Part shown: positions 36,141 to 45,240 of the stretch, piece after piece | Layout of the letters: each line of letters opens with the position of its first letter | How positions within the stretch are numbered: position 1 is the first letter of the stretch | Assembly: GCF_015693305.1 (NCBI RefSeq) | Contig: NZ_CP065138.1 | Span: 2,046,001-2,110,000, forward strand | DNA length: 64,000 nt | Direction: 5' to 3' | Source: Sphingobium sp. Cam5-1 | GTDB taxonomy: Bacteria > Pseudomonadota > Alphaproteobacteria > Sphingomonadales > Sphingomonadaceae | Position numbers and translations under genes: made by a program | The notes under the pieces: generated by a model | The model's database searches: none | The model's input: the letters and a program-made list of their open reading frames with translations, nothing else | What the model was told of the DNA's origin: nothing

Positions 36141-38768
36141 ATGACAATGCGTATGCTGATCGATGCGCGCCACCGGGAAGAAACCCGGGTCGCGGTCGTC
36201 AAAGGTAACCGGATCGAGGAGTTTGATTTCGAATCGGCCGAGCACAAGCAGCTCAAAGGTAATATCTACCTCGCCAAGGTTACCCGTGTAGAACCCTCGC
36301 TCCAGGCGGCGTTCGTCGATTATGGCGGCAATCGCCACGGCTTCCTGGCGTTCAGCGAAATCCATCCCGACTATTACCAGATTCCGCGCGAAGATCGCGA
36401 AGCATTGCTGCGTGAAGAGCGCGAGCATGCCGAGGAAGAGGCCGCGCTGCGTGCCGATTTCGAGGATGACGATGATCATCATGGCGACGATGGTCTGGAG
36501 CTGGTCGAAGCCACGCACCATGAAGAGGATGAAGGCGAAGCCGCCGAAAGCAGCGAAGGCCCCGCAAAGGGTAGCCGTCGCAAGCGCGGTGGCGATGAAG
36601 CCGCCGACGAACTGCGCCGCAAGCGCATGGCGCTGCGCCGCCGCTACAAGATTCAGGACGTCATCAAGCGCCGTCAGGTGCTGCTGGTACAGGTCGTCAA
36701 GGAAGAGCGCGGCAACAAGGGCGCGGCGCTGACCACCTACTTGTCGCTGGCCGGTCGCTATTGCGTGCTGATGCCGAACACGTCGCATGGCGGCGGGATT
36801 TCGCGTAAGATCAGCAATGCTGCCGACCGCAAGCGCTTAAAGACGATCGTCGCGGAGATGAATCTGCCCTCGACCATGGGCTGCATTGTCCGCACCGCTG
36901 GCCTTCAGCGTACCAAGCCGGAAATCAAGCGCGACTTCGACTATCTCGCCCGCCTGTGGGACGAGATTCGCGAAAAGACGCTGAAGTCCGAAGCGCCCGC
37001 ACTGATCCACAATGACAGCGACCTCATCAAGCGCGCGATCCGCGATATCTACAACAAGGATATCGAAGAGGTCATCGTCGAGGGCGAATATGGCTATAAG
37101 GCCGCCAAGGATTTCATGAAGCTGCTGATGCCCAGCCATGCGCGCCGGGTGCAGCAATATGCCGACGCCGTTTCGCTGTTCCAGCGAGCAGGCGTCGAGG
37201 ATCAGCTGGCCGCGATGTACAATCCGGTCGTGCAGCTGAAATCAGGCGGCTACCTCGTCATCAACCCGACCGAAGCTTTGGTGTCGATCGACATCAACTC
37301 GGGCCGGTCGACGCGTGAGCATGGCATCGAGCAGACCGCCGTCGCCACCAACCTTGAAGCCGCGCGCGAGATCGCGCGTCAGCTCCGCTTGCGCGACATG
37401 GCTGGCCTCGTCGTCATCGACTTTATCGACATGGAGATGAACTCCAACATCCGTAAGGTCGAGAAGGCAATGAAGGAGGCGCTGAAGGACGATCGCGCCC
37501 GCATTCAGGTCGGCCGCATCTCGGGCTTTGGCCTCATGGAAATGAGCCGCCAGCGCCTGCGCACCGGCGTGCTGGAGGCATCGACCCGCCAGTGCCCGCA
37601 TTGCGAAGGCACCGGTCTGGTCCGCACGGCGTCGTCGGCGGGCCTTAGCGCGCTGCGCATGCTGGAAGAGGAAGCGGCGCGTGGTCGCGGCAACTTGGTC
37701 ACGCTGCGCGCGAGCCAGGAAGCGGCCTTCTACGTCCTCAACAACAAGCGCCGCGAGCTGGACGAAATCGAGCAGCGTTACGGCGTCACCATCGCAATCC
37801 TGCCGGATGGCGAGGTCGAAGGCGCGCGCATGTCGGTGGAAGCCAGCGGCCCGCGTCCGGAACGGGTGGTGAGCTATGCTCCGATCGTCGAGGAAGAAGA
37901 TGACCTCGATATCGTCGAGGAGCTGGAAGAAGAGGAAATCGAGGAAGTCGAGGCGGCCGAGCGCGAAGAGCGCGGCGACCGGGGCGAGGATCGCGAAGGC
38001 GGCCGTCGTCGTCGTCGTCGCCGCCGTCGTCGTGGCGGCCAGCGTGACGATCATCATGCCGAGGGCGAAGCAGAGGCTACCGGTGCCCCGGTCGACGAAA
38101 CTGGCGAAGAAGCCGAATCGGCTGACGAAGAAACGGAAGGACAGCCTGTCGAGGCCCATGGCGAAGGCGAAGAGGCCAGTCGCCGTCGTGGCCGTCGCGG
38201 TCGCCGTGGCGGACGCCGTCGTCGCGAGGGCGAAGCGGTTGCCGACGAGGCGGCGAGCGAAGCCGTCGAGGCTTCCGAGCCCGCCGCTGTCGAGCCTGTC
38301 GCCGAGACGGTAGCAGAAGCAGCGCCCGACGCGCCTGCGGAGGAGGAGGCGCCAAAGACGCGCCGTCGCCCCCGTGCTCGCAAGGCAAAGGAAGTCGTAG
38401 AAGCGCTCGTGGAGACCCCCGAGGCTCCGGTCGAAGCGGCAGCCGAGGAAGCACCCGCCAAGCCCAAGCGCACTCGGCGCAAGAAGGCAGAGGCCACTCC
38501 CGAAGCGCCAGCCGAACCAGTCGTGAGCGTGGAACCGGAAGCCGAGGCGCCCGCCAAGCCCAAGCGCACGCGTCGCAAGAAGGTTGAGGCCATTGCCCAG
38601 GACGCGGCAGAGGCTCCCGCGATCGCAGGGGCCGTCCCACCGGAAGCTGACGCAACAACGGCAGCAAATGCTGGTGAGAGCGCGGTCTCGACGGTAGATG
38701 GCGAAGAGACGGCCGACGAAGAAAGCGCACCGCGCCGTGGATGGTGGCAGCGCACCTTCGGTCAGTAA
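36141..38768 (+). CDS. rne: Ribonuclease E/G family endoribonuclease
   Basis: 875-aa RNase E, the main mRNA-decay and rRNA-processing nuclease. The S1 domain begins at GNIYLAKVTRVEPSLQAAFVDYGGNRHGFL and is split by an acidic insert rich in Glu/Asp/His (about 90-150), as in other alphaproteobacteria. The catalytic core has the metal-binding VVIDFIDM and the zinc link CPHC (Cys485, Cys488). After about residue 570 the tail is low-complexity: a Glu run, an Arg run (GGRRRRRRRRRRGG), a second Arg patch, and two copies of AKPKRTRRKK, serving as RNA or degradosome binding segments. GGAG lies 9 bases upstream of ATG 36141; ATGs at 36147 and 36153 are alternatives. Confidence 0.95.
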   Translation: MTMRMLIDARHREETRVAVVKGNRIEEFDFESAEHKQLKGNIYLAKVTRVEPSLQAAFVDYGGNRHGFLAFSEIHPDYYQIPREDREALLREEREHAEEEAALRADFEDDDDHHGDDGLELVEATHHEEDEGEAAESSEGPAKGSRRKRGGDEAADELRRKRMALRRRYKIQDVIKRRQVLLVQVVKEERGNKGAALTTYLSLAGRYCVLMPNTSHGGGISRKISNAADRKRLKTIVAEMNLPSTMGCIVRTAGLQRTKPEIKRDFDYLARLWDEIREKTLKSEAPALIHNDSDLIKRAIRDIYNKDIEEVIVEGEYGYKAAKDFMKLLMPSHARRVQQYADAVSLFQRAGVEDQLAAMYNPVVQLKSGGYLVINPTEALVSIDINSGRSTREHGIEQTAVATNLEAAREIARQLRLRDMAGLVVIDFIDMEMNSNIRKVEKAMKEALKDDRARIQVGRISGFGLMEMSRQRLRTGVLEASTRQCPHCEGTGLVRTASSAGLSALRMLEEEAARGRGNLVTLRASQEAAFYVLNNKRRELDEIEQRYGVTIAILPDGEVEGARMSVEASGPRPERVVSYAPIVEEEDDLDIVEELEEEEIEEVEAAEREERGDRGEDREGGRRRRRRRRRRGGQRDDHHAEGEAEATGAPVDETGEEAESADEETEGQPVEAHGEGEEASRRRGRRGRRGGRRRREGEAVADEAASEAVEASEPAAVEPVAETVAEAAPDAPAEEEAPKTRRRPRARKAKEVVEALVETPEAPVEAAAEEAPAKPKRTRRKKAEATPEAPAEPVVSVEPEAEAPAKPKRTRRKKVEAIAQDAAEAPAIAGAVPPEADATTAANAGESAVSTVDGEETADEESAPRRGWWQRTFGQ

Positions 38769-38787
38769 GGACGTCCGCCCGATGAGC

Positions 38788-38829
38788 AACGCCGCCGCCT
38801 TGCCGGTTTTCCGGAATGGCGGCGGCGTT
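38788..38829 (+). terminator. Strong hairpin after rne
   Basis: Perfect 12-bp stem (38788-38799 with 38818-38829), containing a smaller inner CCGG/CCGG stem in its loop. It lies 20 bases past the rne stop. The T-tract is poor (GTTCTCGCTTC), so it may be a terminator of low efficiency or an mRNA 3'-end stabiliser. Confidence 0.6.
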
Positions 38830-38909
38830 CTCGCTTCAGGCGGAGTTCATGGTGATGCTGGCAGGGGCGCGGGCATGCTGCCTACGTCCCTGCCCCATGG
38901 TGATCGGCC

Positions 38910-40262
38910 ATGATGCGCCGCTGGCTGCGTGCCGCTGCGATCGCGGTTGCATCGCTGGCCCTGGTCGCCAAGCCGGTGATGGCGCAGCAGATACTGCGCG
39001 ACGCCGAGACCGAAGCCTTCATGGCCGACATGTCGGGACCCCTCGTCAGCGCCGCTGGAATGGAGCCGCGCAATGTCCAGGTGCTGGTTCTCAACGACCC
39101 GGAAATCAACGCCTTCGTGGCAGGTGGCCAATATGTCTGGGTTCATAGCGGCCTGATCGCTGCGGCCGACAATGTGAACCAGCTGCAAGGAGTCGTCGCC
39201 CACGAACTCGGCCATATCGAGGGTGGCCATATCATCCGTTCCTCGGAAGGCATGAAGGCCGCAACCGGCATCACCCTGCTCAGCCTGGTTCTGGGCGCCG
39301 CTGCGATTGCGGCGGGCGGCGCGGAAGCGGGCATGGGCATTTTGGGAATGGGCCAGCAAGCGGCGATGGGCAAATATCTCGCCTTTTCGCGCGCGCAGGA
39401 AAGCTCGGCCGACCTTGCAGGTGCGCGCTATTTGAGCAAGTCCGGCCTGTCGGGCAAGGGCAGCCTGGAATTCTTCAAGAAGTTGCAGAACCAGGAATAT
39501 CGTCTCGCGATCCCGCAGGACGACAGCTACGGCCGCACGCATCCGCTATCCGGCGAACGCATCAATGTCCTGCGGGAAGTGTATACGGTCGATCCCGCGT
39601 GGGACAAACCGATCGACCCGAAGCTGGAAGCCCGCTTCGAACGTATCAAGGCCAAGCTGGTCGGCTTCGTTTCCGAACCCACTCAGACGCTGATCAAATA
39701 TCCCGAGAGCGATCAGTCGATCCCGGCGCATTATGCGCGCGCCTACGCCTGGCATAAAAGCGCCTATCCCGACAAAGCGATCGCCGAGGTGAACGCCCTT
39801 CTGACAGCGCAGCCGCATGACCCTTATTTCTTGGAGCTGAAAGGCCAGGTACTGCTGGAAAGCGGCAAGCCCGCCGACGCCATCCCGCCGCTGCGCGAGG
39901 CCGTGAAACTGACGCAGCAGCCCCTGATCGCCACGATGCTGGGCCATGCGCTTATCGCGACGGAGGATGACAAGAACTTCGCCGAAGCCGAACAGGTGCT
40001 GCGTAATGCTGTGGCGCGCGACCGGGAAAATCCTTTCGCCTGGTATCAGCTCGGCGTCGTTTATGAACGGCGCGGTGACACGCCCCGCGCGGCGCTGGCC
40101 ACGGCGGAACGCTATGCGCTGATGGGTGACGACCAGATGGCGCTGCGTAGCGCGGACGCGGCCATGCAGGGATTGAAGCCCGGCACGGTTGACTATCTGC
40201 GGGCGCAGGATATCGCCATGGTGTCCCGCGCAGCCGTCGAGCAGAAGCGAAAGAAGAAATGA
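38910..40262 (+). CDS. M48-family metalloprotease with TPR repeats (BepA-like)
   Basis: 450-aa periplasmic protease/chaperone. A signal peptide ends near MAQQ (residue 26). The zinc site is HELGH at 98-102, with the third ligand Glu in SSADLAGARY about 65 residues later. After residue 270 come tetratricopeptide repeats (HYARAYAWHKSAYPDKAIAEVNALL; PYFLELKGQVLLESGKPADAIPPLREAV; PFAWYQLGVVYERRGDTPRAALATAERYALM). E. coli BepA uses this layout to assist or degrade LptD and BAM. Its last bases overlap the DsbA-like gene (ATGA). Confidence 0.92.
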   Translation: MMRRWLRAAAIAVASLALVAKPVMAQQILRDAETEAFMADMSGPLVSAAGMEPRNVQVLVLNDPEINAFVAGGQYVWVHSGLIAAADNVNQLQGVVAHELGHIEGGHIIRSSEGMKAATGITLLSLVLGAAAIAAGGAEAGMGILGMGQQAAMGKYLAFSRAQESSADLAGARYLSKSGLSGKGSLEFFKKLQNQEYRLAIPQDDSYGRTHPLSGERINVLREVYTVDPAWDKPIDPKLEARFERIKAKLVGFVSEPTQTLIKYPESDQSIPAHYARAYAWHKSAYPDKAIAEVNALLTAQPHDPYFLELKGQVLLESGKPADAIPPLREAVKLTQQPLIATMLGHALIATEDDKNFAEAEQVLRNAVARDRENPFAWYQLGVVYERRGDTPRAALATAERYALMGDDQMALRSADAAMQGLKPGTVDYLRAQDIAMVSRAAVEQKRKKK

Positions 40263-41029
40263 CCGAAACCTCTCGACCCGGCATTCGCGCCGCCCTTTCC
40301 AACAGGACCATCCAGATGACGATTGGCGCCCTCGCCTTCATCGCCGCCACTGCCGCTGGCGCGGCTCTAGGCATGCAGAGTAGCGGAAGCGTGGCCGCCG
40401 GAGACAAGGCTGCGATCGAGAAGATCGTGCGCGACTATATACTGGAGCATCCGGAAATCATTCCCGAAGCGGTCGAGCGGTTGCAGGCAAAACGCGTGTC
40501 CGACAGCATCGGCGAAAGTCGCAAGGCCATCGAAACGCCCTATGCGGGCGCGTGGGAAGGCGCGGCCAACGGGGATGTCACGGTGGTCGAATTCTTCGAT
40601 TACGCATGCGGCTATTGCCGTGCGTCCCTGCCCGACCTCGCCAAGCTGGTGAGCGAGGACAAGGGGGTGAAGGTCGTCTATCGCGAGTTGCCGATCCTGT
40701 CCGACGAGAGCGCTGATGCGGCCAAGGTGTCGCTGCTGGCGGCGGAAAAAGGCCAGTATATGCCTTTCCATCGGGCGCTGTATGCGAGCGGGAAGGTCAC
40801 GCGAGACACCATATTGGGCGCCGCCGCCAAGGTCGGCATAGACGGCAAGGCGGCGGAGGCGGCCATGGCCAACAGCAAATATGATGGTGAAATTCAGTCG
40901 AACATCGCGCTGGCGCAAAAGCTGCGCGCCACGGGCACGCCAACATTCGTCGTGGGCGATCAGGTGTTGAATGGTGCGGTGGGCTATGACGCGCTGAAGC
41001 AGGCTGTCGCGGCGACGCGGGCGAAGTAA
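40259..41029 (+). CDS. DsbA-family thiol:disulfide interchange protein (Com1/ScsC-like)
   Basis: 256 aa. One N-terminal membrane or signal segment (TIGALAFIAATAAGAALG) is followed by a helical dimerisation arm (AIEKIVRDYILEHPEIIPEAVERLQ) and a thioredoxin fold. The redox motif is Cys117-Gly-Tyr-Cys120 (FFDYACGYCRASLP), with cis-Pro in ATGTPTFVVGD. These proteins oxidise or isomerise disulfides in the envelope. It overlaps the BepA-like gene by 4 bases, so folding and proteolysis factors are co-translated. No DsbB or DsbD partner is adjacent. Confidence 0.93.
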   Translation: MTETSRPGIRAALSNRTIQMTIGALAFIAATAAGAALGMQSSGSVAAGDKAAIEKIVRDYILEHPEIIPEAVERLQAKRVSDSIGESRKAIETPYAGAWEGAANGDVTVVEFFDYACGYCRASLPDLAKLVSEDKGVKVVYRELPILSDESADAAKVSLLAAEKGQYMPFHRALYASGKVTRDTILGAAAKVGIDGKAAEAAMANSKYDGEIQSNIALAQKLRATGTPTFVVGDQVLNGAVGYDALKQAVAATRAK

Positions 41030-41038
41030 GGGCCACCA

Positions 41039-41176
41039 CTCCCTCTCCCCTTCAGGGGTCGGCCAGAGGCACGTGACTCTGGCCGAGGTGCCGAGCGTAG
41101 CGAAGGTGGGAGAGGGGAACGCACAGCACATCCGTTGCTCCCCTCTCCCTAGCCCTCTCCCCTAAAGGGGAGAGGG
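41039..41176. repeat. Compound palindromic repeat block, including hairpin with loop GCACGTGA
   Basis: The block contains a perfect 10-bp inverted repeat TCGGCCAGAG / CTCTGGCCGA (41059-41068 and 41077-41086) with 8-base loop GCACGTGA, and a second hairpin CCCTCTCCCC / GGGGAGAGGG (41153-41176). CCCTCTCCCC and GGGAGAGGGG copies at the edges can pair over the whole block. It fills most of the gap between the DsbA-like gene and rpmH and looks like an intergenic mosaic repeat. Confidence 0.75.
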
Positions 41177-41208
41177 AACATGTTGAGCATATCCCCCCTC
41201 CTCCGCCA

Positions 41209-41237
41209 TTGACTCATCTCCCGCTTTTGCCTATCGG
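41209..41237 (+). promoter_or_regulatory. Candidate rpmH operon promoter
   Basis: TTGACT (41209-41214) is followed after exactly 17 bases by TATCGG (41232-41237). The -35 is near consensus, the -10 weak. Transcription would start near 41244, giving a leader of about 75 bases before the rpmH ATG. Confidence 0.45.
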
Positions 41238-41253
41238 ACGCCCCCTGACATGC

Positions 41254-41278
41254 GGTCGCCCATCGGCGGCCCTTTTTT
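41254..41278 (+). terminator. Terminator-like hairpin in front of rpmH
   Basis: GGTCGC (41254-41259) pairs with GCGGCC (41266-41271) with one G-U pair, 6-base loop, then C and six T (41273-41278). It can stop transcription coming from the DsbA gene. If the promoter at 41209 is real, it lies inside the leader and could act as an attenuator. Confidence 0.6.
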
Positions 41279-41318
41279 GTCACGCCCGATTTTGACGTTT
41301 TGCTTTGAGGAATGAACG

Positions 41319-41453
41319 ATGAAGCGCACCTATCAGCCGAGCAATCTGGTTCGGAAGCGCCGTCACGGTTTCCGCGCTCGCATGGCGACCCCCGGCGGCC
41401 GCAATGTGATCCGCGCCCGCCGTTCGCGGGGCCGCAAGAGCCTGAGCGCCTGA
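41319..41453 (+). CDS. rpmH: 50S ribosomal protein L34
   Basis: 44-aa basic ribosomal protein, [18 protein letters not shown]..., ending GRKSLSA, matching L34 throughout. GAGG lies 8 bases before the ATG. It opens the conserved rpmH-rnpA-yidD-yidC-yihA cluster. Confidence 0.98.
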   Translation: MKRTYQPSNLVRKRRHGFRARMATPGGRNVIRARRSRGRKSLSA

Positions 41454-41482
41454 ACGACGCGCCGCCGGATCGCGCGCCAGCC

Positions 41483-41872
41483 ATGATGAGGCGGCGCGCT
41501 GATTTCCTGGCGGCGAATCGTGGGCGGCGCGCACCGATGCCGGGCTTTGTCCTGCTGGTGCGCGATCGTGGCGATGGCGATCCGGCGATGCGTATCGGCA
41601 TCACGGTTACGAAAAAGATTGGCGGCGCTGTCATCCGCAACCGGATGAAGCGCCGTTTTCGCGTCTTGGCGCGGGACTTGTTGCCCATCCACGGGATCGC
41701 GGGCGCCGACCATGTGCTGATCGGCCGTTCCGAAGGTATCGAGCGCGACTTCGCCCTGCTCCGGTCGGAATTGGAAAAGGCCCTGGGCAAGGTGATGAGC
41801 CGCCCTGCGGGCACCCATCGAGGACCTCCGCGAAAGAAACCTTCCCGCGAACAGAGCGCTCAGGAGCAATGA
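41483..41872 (+). CDS. rnpA: Ribonuclease P protein component
   Basis: 129-aa basic cofactor of RNase P, which matures tRNA 5' ends. It begins [28 protein letters not shown] and contains the RNA-binding RNR motif region [19 protein letters not shown]. The frame is open back to 41312 through rpmH, but ATG 41483 (or 41486) gives the family N-terminus; there is no clear ribosome site, so coupling to rpmH is likely. The C-terminal 20 residues are a Pro/Lys/Arg tail. Its stop overlaps the yidD ATG. Confidence 0.93.
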   Translation: MMRRRADFLAANRGRRAPMPGFVLLVRDRGDGDPAMRIGITVTKKIGGAVIRNRMKRRFRVLARDLLPIHGIAGADHVLIGRSEGIERDFALLRSELEKALGKVMSRPAGTHRGPPRKKPSREQSAQEQ

Positions 41873-42081
41873 TCGCTCGCTTGCTCATTCTGATCGCGCG
41901 CTTCTGGCAACTCGGCCCGTCGCGCATATTGCCCCCCAGCTGCCGCTATGCGCCGTCCTGTTCGCAATATGCCATAGAGGCCATCCGCAAATATGGTGCG
42001 GTGAAGGGTAGCTGGCTCGCCACGAAGCGGCTAATGCGATGCCACCCTTGGGGCGGTTCGGGCTACGACCCGGTGCCCTGA
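41869..42081 (+). CDS. yidD: Membrane protein insertion efficiency factor YidD
   Basis: 70 aa, with the conserved cysteines in [19 protein letters not shown] and the motif [17 protein letters not shown]. It is a small membrane-associated protein that helps YidC insert proteins. It overlaps rnpA by 4 bases (ATGA) and precedes yidC by 36 bases. Confidence 0.97.
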   Translation: MIARLLILIARFWQLGPSRILPPSCRYAPSCSQYAIEAIRKYGAVKGSWLATKRLMRCHPWGGSGYDPVP

Positions 42082-42117
42082 TACGAATTTTCACAAGACA
42101 CGGCGGAGCCGACAAGC

Positions 42118-43818
42118 GTGGACGACAAGAAGAATATTGTTCTGGCGGTGCTACTGACCGCAGCGATCCTGTTCGGCTGGCCCTATATCGCCAAGCATTT
42201 CTTCCCTGCCGCGAACCCGCCCGCGACGAAGATCGAAGGCGGCAAGACCACGCCGGTGGCGCAGGGATCAAGCCCGGTAGCGAGCAGTCCGTCCGCGATT
42301 CGCGATCGCGCCCTGGTGTTGAAAGAGAGCCCGCGTGTCGCGATCCGCACGCCCAAGCTGACCGGCTCCATCAACCTGAAGGGCGCGCGCATCGACGATA
42401 TCGTGCTGCCCACCTATGGCGAAACGATCGCGAAAAATTCGCCCGCGATCCGGCTCTATAGCCCTTCTGGCACGAAGGACGCCTTTTTCGCTGGTTTCGG
42501 CTGGCAAGGCGAAGGGTTGAAGGCGCCTGACGCGAGCACCGTCTGGACGGCCGATGCGAAGGAATTGACGCCGACCAGCCCCGTGACACTGCGGTGGGAC
42601 AATGGTGCGGGCCAGGCTTTCGAAATCCGTCTTTCGGTCGATGAGAATTACATGATCACCGCGCGGCAGAAGGTCGTGAACAGCGGTACAGGCGTGGTCG
42701 GGGTGAAGCCTTATGGCTACATCAATCGCACAGGCATCCCCAAGGACCCGGACACCTGGACCATCCATATCGGCCCGATGGGCGTGTTCAACGGCGCTGC
42801 CAATTATGATGTGAATTATAAGGATCTGAACAAGGGTCCGTCCAGCCAAAGCTTCCAGTCCACAGGCGGCTGGCTGGGCTTCACCGACAAATATTGGCTG
42901 TCGGCACTGGTCCCCGATCAGAAGGCTGCATTTGAAGGTCAGTTCCGCAAAGGTGCTGGTATCCAGTATCAGGCCGACTACAGCCTGGCTCCGACCATGC
43001 TGGCGCCGGGCAAGGCCGTCACCCAGACGGTGCGCCTGTTCGTGGGCGCGAAGGAAGTGAAGACACTTGAAGCCTATCAGGATGCGGGCATTCCGCTGTT
43101 CGATCGGGCTATCGACTGGGGCTGGTTCTACTGGTTCGAAAAGCCGATCTTCGCGCTGCTGCACTGGCTGTTCGAGCATATCGGCAATTTCGGTGTGGCC
43201 ATCATTTGCCTGACCTTCGTGGTCCGGGCCCTTATGTTCCCCGTCGCCCAGCGCCAGTTTGCCAGCATGGCGGCGATGCGGGCGGTGCAGCCCAAGATGA
43301 AGGCGCTGCAGGAGAAATATAAGGACGACAAGCCCAAGCTCCAGCAGGAAATGATGGAGCTATACAAGCGCGAGAAGGTGAACCCGCTCGCCGGCTGCCT
43401 GCCCATCTTCATCCAGATCCCGATCTTCTTCGCCCTGTACAAGGTGTTGCAGCTGACGATCGAAATGCGTCATCAGCCCTTCGTCCTTTGGATCAAGGAT
43501 CTGTCCGCGCCCGATCCGCTGCACATCCTCAACCTGTTCGGCATGCTCCCCTTCACACCCCCGGCCTTCCTGGGCATCGGCGTGCTGGCGCTGCTGCTGG
43601 GCATCAGCATGTTCTTCCAGTTCAAGCTCAATCCGGCTCAGATGGACCCGATGCAGCAGCAGATCTTTTCGATCATGCCGTGGATGATGATGTTCATCAT
43701 GGCACCGTTTGCTGCAGGCCTGCTGGTCTACTGGATCACCAACAACTGCCTGTCGATGCTGCAGCAGTGGTGGCTCTACAAGCGCCACCCTGCGCTGAGC
43801 GCGGCTCCGGCGAAATAA
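42118..43818 (+). CDS. yidC: Membrane protein insertase YidC
   Basis: 566-aa inner-membrane insertase. The N-terminal helix ([20 protein letters not shown]) is followed by a large periplasmic beta-domain (about 60-340), as in Gram-negative YidC. The conserved five-helix core follows: [37 protein letters not shown], the coiled-coil hairpin [52 protein letters not shown], and later helices. Start is GTG 42118. yihA follows 13 bases later. Confidence 0.97.
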   Translation: MDDKKNIVLAVLLTAAILFGWPYIAKHFFPAANPPATKIEGGKTTPVAQGSSPVASSPSAIRDRALVLKESPRVAIRTPKLTGSINLKGARIDDIVLPTYGETIAKNSPAIRLYSPSGTKDAFFAGFGWQGEGLKAPDASTVWTADAKELTPTSPVTLRWDNGAGQAFEIRLSVDENYMITARQKVVNSGTGVVGVKPYGYINRTGIPKDPDTWTIHIGPMGVFNGAANYDVNYKDLNKGPSSQSFQSTGGWLGFTDKYWLSALVPDQKAAFEGQFRKGAGIQYQADYSLAPTMLAPGKAVTQTVRLFVGAKEVKTLEAYQDAGIPLFDRAIDWGWFYWFEKPIFALLHWLFEHIGNFGVAIICLTFVVRALMFPVAQRQFASMAAMRAVQPKMKALQEKYKDDKPKLQQEMMELYKREKVNPLAGCLPIFIQIPIFFALYKVLQLTIEMRHQPFVLWIKDLSAPDPLHILNLFGMLPFTPPAFLGIGVLALLLGISMFFQFKLNPAQMDPMQQQIFSIMPWMMMFIMAPFAAGLLVYWITNNCLSMLQQWWLYKRHPALSAAPAK

Positions 43819-43831
43819 GGCGGATATTCCA

Positions 43832-44479
43832 GTGGACGAGCAGGAACAGGCAGAGTTGATCGAGGAAGCACGCAAGGTGTTCGCCGGGCCGATCAGCTTT
43901 CTCAAGTCAGCGCCGGATTTGAAGTTCCTGCCCGACATGTCGGTCAATGAAGTGGCGTTTGCGGGCCGATCGAACGTCGGCAAATCGTCCCTGCTGAACG
44001 CGCTGACGGGCCGCAACGGGCTTGCCCGCACGTCGAACACGCCGGGACGGACACAGGAACTGAACTTTTTCGATGTCGGCGACCCGCTGCGCTTTCGCCT
44101 CGTCGATATGCCTGGTTATGGCTATGCGCGCGCGCCCAAGGACATGGTGCGCCAGTGGCGCTTCCTTGTGAACGACTATCTGCGCGGGCGGGCGAAGCTG
44201 AAGCGCGCACTCGTGCTGATCGACAGCCGTCATGGCATCAAGGATGTCGATAATGAGATTTTCGACATGCTGGACGCGGCGGCCGTCAGTTATCGCATTG
44301 TCCTGACCAAAGCGGACAAGGTAAAGGCCAGCCATCTCGCCGAAATTATACAGGCGACTGGCGATGCCGTCCGGAAACGGCCCGCTGCCCATCCGGAGAT
44401 TATCCCGACCTCAAGCGAAAAGGGCATGGGCATAGCGGAACTTCGGGCTGCCGTTCTGGCGAGCGTCACCGAAGGGTGA
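43832..44479 (+). CDS. engB: Ribosome biogenesis GTPase YihA/YsxC
   Basis: 215-aa TRAFAC GTPase needed for 50S assembly. Motifs: [14 protein letters not shown] (G1), [16 protein letters not shown] (G2), VDMPGYGYA (G3), LTKADKV (G4), TSSEKGMG (G5). GTG start at 43832. In many alphaproteobacteria argB follows this gene; here it does not, and the operon seems to end at the weak hairpin near 44498. Confidence 0.96.
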   Translation: MDEQEQAELIEEARKVFAGPISFLKSAPDLKFLPDMSVNEVAFAGRSNVGKSSLLNALTGRNGLARTSNTPGRTQELNFFDVGDPLRFRLVDMPGYGYARAPKDMVRQWRFLVNDYLRGRAKLKRALVLIDSRHGIKDVDNEIFDMLDAAAVSYRIVLTKADKVKASHLAEIIQATGDAVRKRPAAHPEIIPTSSEKGMGIAELRAAVLASVTEG

Positions 44480-44497
44480 CAAGACTCTGTTAAAGCG

Positions 44498-44520
44498 GGG
44501 CAGTTGACGCTGCCCTCCCT
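44498..44520 (+). terminator. Weak hairpin after engB
   Basis: GGGCAG (44498-44503) and CTGCCC (44510-44515) with a 6-base loop, 19 bases after the stop, followed by TCCCT. The T-tract is short, so termination is uncertain. Confidence 0.4.
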
Positions 44521-44567
44521 TCGCTGACGCCTTAAGCTATCATATACCCGAATAGCCAAGGCCGGGA

Positions 44568-45125
44568 TCAGAACAGCTCATATTGCCCGTCTCCCTTGAG
44601 CGTCCAGGTGCCAAGAATATCGTGCAGGGTGCGGCCCACATGGCTGCAAACCAGGACAAACTGATCGAGCGACCAAAGGAAGCCGTCGATACTTTGCTGC
44701 GCCGGAGGGCCATCCCTGTAGAATAGCGTCTGGTGCGGGCTGAAGGTCCAGCCGGGGCGCAAGGCCACGCCCGCCGCCCGCATCGCGTCGATGATCGACT
44801 TCTGTAATTGGTTGAGCAAAGGCAGGGATCGCGAAGGGCGCAGGGCGGCGGAACGATTACTGAAGCTTAGTCGGTCGAGCCTCATGTCAAAAGGTTCCGC
44901 TTCCACCATAGTCCCCGCCCGCAACAACGCCTTGATCACCGCATAGGGATATTCGACATAATCGGCGGTCACGGCCAGCGTGACATGCTGATGCTCCAGC
45001 CGTATGCGGCGCTCCCCGCCGCCCAGTGTCTCCGCGAAATGATCAGTCTGCCGCGCGATGACAGCCGACGGTTTCAGCGCGAAAAAGAGACGATATTTGG
45101 TGTCGGCGCGCATGTCATGGCGCAT
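44568..45125 (-). CDS. 2H phosphoesterase, RNA 2',3'-cyclic phosphodiesterase / LigT-like
   Basis: 185-aa protein with the two H-x-T/S motifs of the 2H superfamily: EHQHVTLAV near residue 45 and SPHQTLFYR near residue 138, about 90 residues apart. It starts RYRLFFALKPS-like (KYRLFFALKPSAVIARQ), as in ThpR/LigT proteins that act on 2',3'-cyclic phosphates or 2'-5' RNA links. ATG 45125 gives the normal N-terminus; the open frame to 45353 lies over the divergent gene region. Natural substrate unknown. Confidence 0.87.
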   Translation of the reverse strand: MRHDMRADTKYRLFFALKPSAVIARQTDHFAETLGGGERRIRLEHQHVTLAVTADYVEYPYAVIKALLRAGTMVEAEPFDMRLDRLSFSNRSAALRPSRSLPLLNQLQKSIIDAMRAAGVALRPGWTFSPHQTLFYRDGPPAQQSIDGFLWSLDQFVLVCSHVGRTLHDILGTWTLKGDGQYELF

Positions 45126-45240
45126 GGCTGATCCTTTCGAGTTGATATGTTCACTATATGTTCCTATTGCGCTGATAGCGAGTCTCGGGAGCCGATCCGC
45201 CACTCGGACGTTGGGCATGGTCTCAACCAAGGAGTGTCCG

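Noticed and set aside
35912..36208. 98-codon frame overlapping the rne start
   Set aside because: Overlaps a certain gene out of frame and lacks a ribosome site; better explained as rne leader.
37242..38789. 515-codon minus-strand frame opposite rne
   Set aside because: Low-complexity antisense of the Arg/Glu-rich RNase E tail; no start site or family.
41042..41176. CRISPR-like repeat array
   Set aside because: The CCCTCTCCCC copies are few, palindromic and unevenly spaced, with no spacer pattern and no cas genes.
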